Below are positions 7,148-9,436 of a DNA stretch of 9,436 bases, in pieces. Position 1 is the first letter of the stretch. Each line of letters starts with the position of its first letter. The stretch comes from Candidatus Zhuqueibacterota bacterium (lineage in GTDB: Bacteria; KSB1; UBA2214): NCBI GenBank assembly GCA_022706175.1, contig JAKJDB010000064.1, positions 1-9,436 of the forward strand. Direction: 5' to 3'. The notes beneath the pieces are model-generated. The model had not been told where the DNA came from, did no database searches, and was given only the letters and a program-made list of their open reading frames with translations. The position numbers were made by a program, and so were the translations under genes.

Positions 7148-8212
7148 ATGTTCGGAATGGATTGGATCGATCTGGCGATTCTGCTGACCAAGGCGATATT
7201 GGTCATTGCGGTCAATTTTCTCATCCTTATGATCATGGAGTTGGCTGAACGAAGAGTCAGCGCGTTTATGCAGGACCGCGTCGGGCCCAATCGAGTCGGA
7301 CCGTTCGGCCTGCTGCAGCCCGTCGCCGACGGCATCAAATTTTTATTCAAAGAAGAGATCACGCCCAGCCAGGTGGAGAAAACGTTGTACTGGTTGGCTC
7401 CGGCGCTGGTGTTGGTGCCGGCCCTGCTGACGTTTTCAGTCATCCCCTTCGGCATGAGCTTTTTCGCCCTTGGCCGCGAGATCTCGCTGCAGATCGCTGA
7501 TCTCCAGGTGGGTCTGCTGTTCATCTTTGCCCTGGTCTCCCTGGCGGTTTACGGCACCGTGCTCGGCGGCTGGGCGGCCAACAGCAAATATCCGCTGCTG
7601 GGGGGGCTGCGCGCCAGTTCACAGATGATCAGCTATGAGCTGTCGCTCGGCATGTCCATCATCGGCGTGCTCATGCTCGTCGGCTCGCTGCGGCTGAGCG
7701 ACGTGGTGGCCTATCAGAGCGGCTCGCTGTTCTCGATTCTGCCGCGCTGGAACATCTTTACCCAACCGCTCGGATTTCTCATTTTTCTGATCGCTTCGTT
7801 CGCAGAGACGAACCGTCTACCGTTCGATCTGCCGGAGACCGAGCCGGAGCTGGTGGGCGGCTATCACACCGAATACAGTTCGATGAAGTTCGCCATGTTC
7901 TTTATGGGCGAGTATGTAGCGTTGATCACCACCTCGGCGCTGTTGACGACGCTGTTCCTGGGCGGGTGGGACGTTCCATGGGTGGACGAGGCCGCTCTCG
8001 GCCTCTGGGGCGTTTTTTTGTCCATGGCCGCCTTTGCGGTGAAAACCGGCTTTTTTCTTTTTCTCTTCCTGTGGGTGCGTTGGACGCTGCCGCGTTTTCG
8101 TTTTGATCAGTTGATGCATTTGGGTTGGAAGGTGCTGTTGCCGCTGGCTATCATGAACATCCTGGCCACCGGGCTGTTCCTGTACCTGGCAGCCCAGCGA
8201 CCCCTGTTCTGA
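7148..8212 (+). CDS. nuoH: NADH-quinone oxidoreductase subunit H
   Basis: NuoH (ND1 homologue) is the membrane subunit that anchors the peripheral arm and lines the quinone entry channel and first proton path. The protein is 354 aa with about eight hydrophobic helices. Hallmarks are ERRVSAFMQDRVGPNRVGP (34-52) followed by LLQPVADGIKFLFKEE (55-70). The cytoplasmic acidic loop FAETNRLPFDLPETEPELVG (218-237) leads into YHTEYSSMKFAMFFMGEY, the segment touching NuoB and NuoD. The start at 7148 has AAGG at 7137-7140, 7 nt upstream, partly inside the nuoG stop region, and lies 4 nt after that stop. An earlier GTG-type extension would overlap nuoG heavily and adds no family sequence. A T7 run (8010-8016) sits in frame in the second-last helix region. 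An 87-nt gap with a hairpin follows. Confidence 0.98.
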   Translation: MFGMDWIDLAILLTKAILVIAVNFLILMIMELAERRVSAFMQDRVGPNRVGPFGLLQPVADGIKFLFKEEITPSQVEKTLYWLAPALVLVPALLTFSVIPFGMSFFALGREISLQIADLQVGLLFIFALVSLAVYGTVLGGWAANSKYPLLGGLRASSQMISYELSLGMSIIGVLMLVGSLRLSDVVAYQSGSLFSILPRWNIFTQPLGFLIFLIASFAETNRLPFDLPETEPELVGGYHTEYSSMKFAMFFMGEYVALITTSALLTTLFLGGWDVPWVDEAALGLWGVFLSMAAFAVKTGFFLFLFLWVRWTLPRFRFDQLMHLGWKVLLPLAIMNILATGLFLYLAAQRPLF

Positions 8213-8251
8213 GACACGACGACCCGCAGCCTGGTCGGCCATCAAGAAACC

Positions 8252-8272
8252 GGGACGGCATACCGCCGTCCC
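8252..8272 (+). repeat. Perfect 8-bp inverted repeat (hairpin) between nuoH and nuoI
   Basis: GGGACGGC (8252-8259) is exactly complementary to GCCGTCCC (8265-8272), with a 5-nt loop ATACC. It sits in the only sizeable non-coding gap inside the operon, 40 nt after the nuoH stop and 27 nt before the nuoI start. No T-run follows, so a classical terminator is unlikely. It may be an mRNA processing or stability element, or one copy of a dispersed palindromic repeat of the REP type. Which of these is right cannot be told from one copy. Confidence 0.75.
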
Positions 8273-8282
8273 TGCTGGATCG

Positions 8283-8294
8283 AAGGAGTCGAGG
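8283..8294 (+). promoter_or_regulatory. Ribosome binding site region of nuoI
   Basis: AAGGAG (8283-8288) lies 11 nt before the ATG at 8300 and GAGG (8291-8294) lies 5 nt before it. Either could serve as the Shine-Dalgarno sequence. It begins 10 nt downstream of the hairpin at 8252-8272, so the hairpin would leave it exposed. Confidence 0.6.
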
Positions 8295-8299
8295 CTTTC

Positions 8300-8809
8300 A
8301 TGTCGGTAAAACCTGTTGAATATCATGCGCACTGGAGCGATCGGTTCTACTTGTTTGCCGTACTCAAAGGCATGGTCATCACCCTCAAACATTTATTTCA
8401 AAAAAAATATACCGTGCAATACCCGGAAGTCAAATGGCAGGTCCCGAAAGGACATCGCGGCGCCATTCGTCTGAACAAGGACGAACAGGGCCGCATTCTC
8501 TGCGTCGCCTGCGAAATGTGCGCCACCGCCTGTCCGGCCAAGTGCATCACCATGACGGCCGCCGTGGCGCCGTGGCCGGACCGGGAGAAATATCCGCTCA
8601 CCTTCGAGATCAACATGCTGCGCTGCATTCTCTGCGGCATGTGCCAGGAGGCCTGTCCGGAAAAAGCCATCGAACTCACCGAGATCTATGATTTCTCCGC
8701 CTATACACGCCAAGACCTCATCTGGGATCGGGAAAGGCTGTTGAAAAATTACGATCTGACCTGTGATGGCCGATATTATGAGCGCAGCCGGGAGGAGACC
8801 GGACTGTAG
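8300..8809 (+). CDS. nuoI: NADH-quinone oxidoreductase subunit I (clusters N6a and N6b)
   Basis: NuoI (TYKY/23-kDa homologue) is a ferredoxin-like protein that carries electrons from NuoG to cluster N2 on NuoB through two 4Fe-4S clusters. The protein is 169 aa, usual length. Two classic motifs are visible: Cys68, 71, 74, 78 (CVACEMCATACPAKC) and Cys109, 112, 115, 119 (RCILCGMCQEACPEKAI). Family segments GMVITLKHLF (24-33), YTVQYPEVKW (37-46) and HRGAIRL (52-58) precede them, and EIYDFSAYTRQDLIWDRERL (128-147) follows. The N-terminal amphipathic stretch rests on the membrane next to NuoH. The ATG at 8300 is supported by the site just upstream. An A8 run at 8400-8407 lies in frame at the Gln-Lys-Lys codons and could be slippage-prone, but the frame is intact here. 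Confidence 0.98.
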   Translation: MSVKPVEYHAHWSDRFYLFAVLKGMVITLKHLFQKKYTVQYPEVKWQVPKGHRGAIRLNKDEQGRILCVACEMCATACPAKCITMTAAVAPWPDREKYPLTFEINMLRCILCGMCQEACPEKAIELTEIYDFSAYTRQDLIWDRERLLKNYDLTCDGRYYERSREETGL

Positions 8810-8840
8810 ATCCATGGACCCGGTCGGACTGTCAGCCTTC

Positions 8841-8847
8841 GAAGGGA
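8841..8847 (+). promoter_or_regulatory. Ribosome binding site deciding the nuoJ start
   Basis: GAAGGGA lies 5 nt before the ATG at 8853. Earlier in-frame start codons from 8763 on would overlap the end of nuoI and add about 30 residues with no membrane character, so 8853 is preferred. Confidence 0.75.
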
Positions 8848-8852
8848 TAAAC

Positions 8853-9365
8853 ATGAGTTGGTTTTTTTTCATTCTATTTGCCGCTCTGGCCGTGGGTTCG
8901 GCCATCGCGATGATCAGCCGTAAAAACCCGGTGTACAGCGCGGTCTTTCTGATCATCACGTTCTTCGCCGTGGCCGGATGCTATTACCTGCTGCAGGCGC
9001 CTTTCTTGAGCATCGTGCAGATCATCGTCTATGCCGGCGCCATCATGGTGCTGTTTCTTTTCGTCATCATGCTGCTCAACCTGCGCGATGAAATCCGGCT
9101 GCCGCTGCACGGTCCCTATCAGGTCGCTTTTGCTGCGCTGTTCGCCGCCATCCTGCTGCTGCAGCTGGTTTTGTTCATCGTGGCCGCTGTGCCCACGTTC
9201 CACTCGAGCGCCGGCCAGGAGGCGGTGTTGGGAGAGGTCGAACCGTTGGGGCTGCTGCTCTTCACCAAATACAGCTATCCCTTTGAGATCGCGTCCCTGG
9301 TGCTGCTGGTCGCCATCATCGGCGCCGTGGTTCTGGGACGGAAAAAATTGCCCAAGGAGTTTTAA
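8853..9365 (+). CDS. nuoJ: NADH-quinone oxidoreductase subunit J
   Basis: NuoJ (ND6 homologue) is a membrane subunit between NuoH/NuoA and the antiporter-like subunits; its third helix takes part in the conformational coupling of quinone chemistry to pumping. The protein is 170 aa with about five hydrophobic helices (2-20, 26-47, 52-75, 90-111 and 142-161). The most conserved segment, IVQIIVYAGAIMVLFLFVI (54-72), is the helix-3 signature, and YPFEIASLVLLVAIIGAVVL (142-161) is the typical last helix. The start at 8853 has a strong Shine-Dalgarno site. A T8 run (8862-8869) lies four codons in and encodes the Phe cluster of the first helix. The 43-nt spacer from nuoI contains only the RBS. nuoK would normally follow at once, but the next 71 nt show no NuoK start. 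Confidence 0.97.
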   Translation: MSWFFFILFAALAVGSAIAMISRKNPVYSAVFLIITFFAVAGCYYLLQAPFLSIVQIIVYAGAIMVLFLFVIMLLNLRDEIRLPLHGPYQVAFAALFAAILLLQLVLFIVAAVPTFHSSAGQEAVLGEVEPLGLLLFTKYSYPFEIASLVLLVAIIGAVVLGRKKLPKEF

Positions 9366-9436
9366 CAGGACGGTAAAAGCTGTTCCGCCATTCTGGTTTT
9401 TGAAGGCCGCCCGGTTTCGGCAGAGAAAATCCGCCC
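9366..9436. other. Non-coding tail after nuoJ, no gene recognised
   Basis: These 71 nt follow the nuoJ stop. No frame begins with a NuoK-like N-terminus and no clear Shine-Dalgarno plus start pair is seen. Two frames stay open to the window end, but over this length that has little weight. I see no clear hairpin or terminator here. nuoK may begin just outside the window. Confidence 0.5.

Noticed and set aside
952..9436. CRISPR arrays, tRNA or rRNA genes, insertion sequences, phage or transfer signs
   Set aside because: No direct repeat series, tRNA-like cloverleaf, transposase fragment or abrupt composition change was seen by eye; the region reads as an ordinary housekeeping operon.

Overview
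The window holds most of a bacterial respiratory complex I (NADH:quinone oxidoreductase, type I) operon, preceded by the 3' part of an unrelated-looking P-loop ATPase gene. All real genes read on the + strand. Base composition is moderately GC-rich. nuoC and nuoD are separate genes (not fused as in enterobacteria), nuoE, nuoF and nuoG are all present, and NuoG is short. This fits a free-living bacterium outside the Gammaproteobacteria. The wording of NuoB, NuoD and NuoG suggests to me the Bacteroidota/Chlorobiota/KSB1-like (FCB) part of the tree, but that is an impression from memory and not a computed placement.

Layout. Positions 1-951 hold the C-terminal part of a MinD/FlhG/ParA-type ATPase; its Walker A start lies outside the window, and it ends in an unusual four-cysteine tail. 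Positions 952-1214 are an intergenic gap with a strong hairpin just after the stop codon and plausible sigma-70-like promoter boxes. From 1215 to 9365 nuoA-B-C-D-E-F-G-H-I-J follow in the canonical order. Two junctions overlap (nuoA/nuoB by 10 nt, nuoF/nuoG by 19 nt), several others are a few nt apart, and looser gaps lie before nuoE (46 nt), nuoI (87 nt, with a perfect 8-bp hairpin) and nuoJ (43 nt). The last 71 nt (9366-9436) contain no recognisable gene. nuoK, L, M and N would be expected further downstream.

How the genes work together. NuoE, F and G form the NADH-oxidising arm: FMN plus a chain of Fe-S clusters, including the optional N7 cluster on NuoG. NuoB, C, D and I form the connecting arm that carries electrons to quinone at the NuoB/NuoD interface. 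NuoH, A and J are membrane subunits that couple quinone reduction to proton pumping. All cluster-ligating cysteines that I could check are present, so the encoded enzyme looks complete and NADH-linked as far as the window extends.

I did not find a clearly new biological system. The points most worth a second look are the tetracysteine tail on the MinD-like ATPase, the strongly shortened NuoG that still keeps the exact N7 motif, and the hairpins at 954-979 and 8252-8272.
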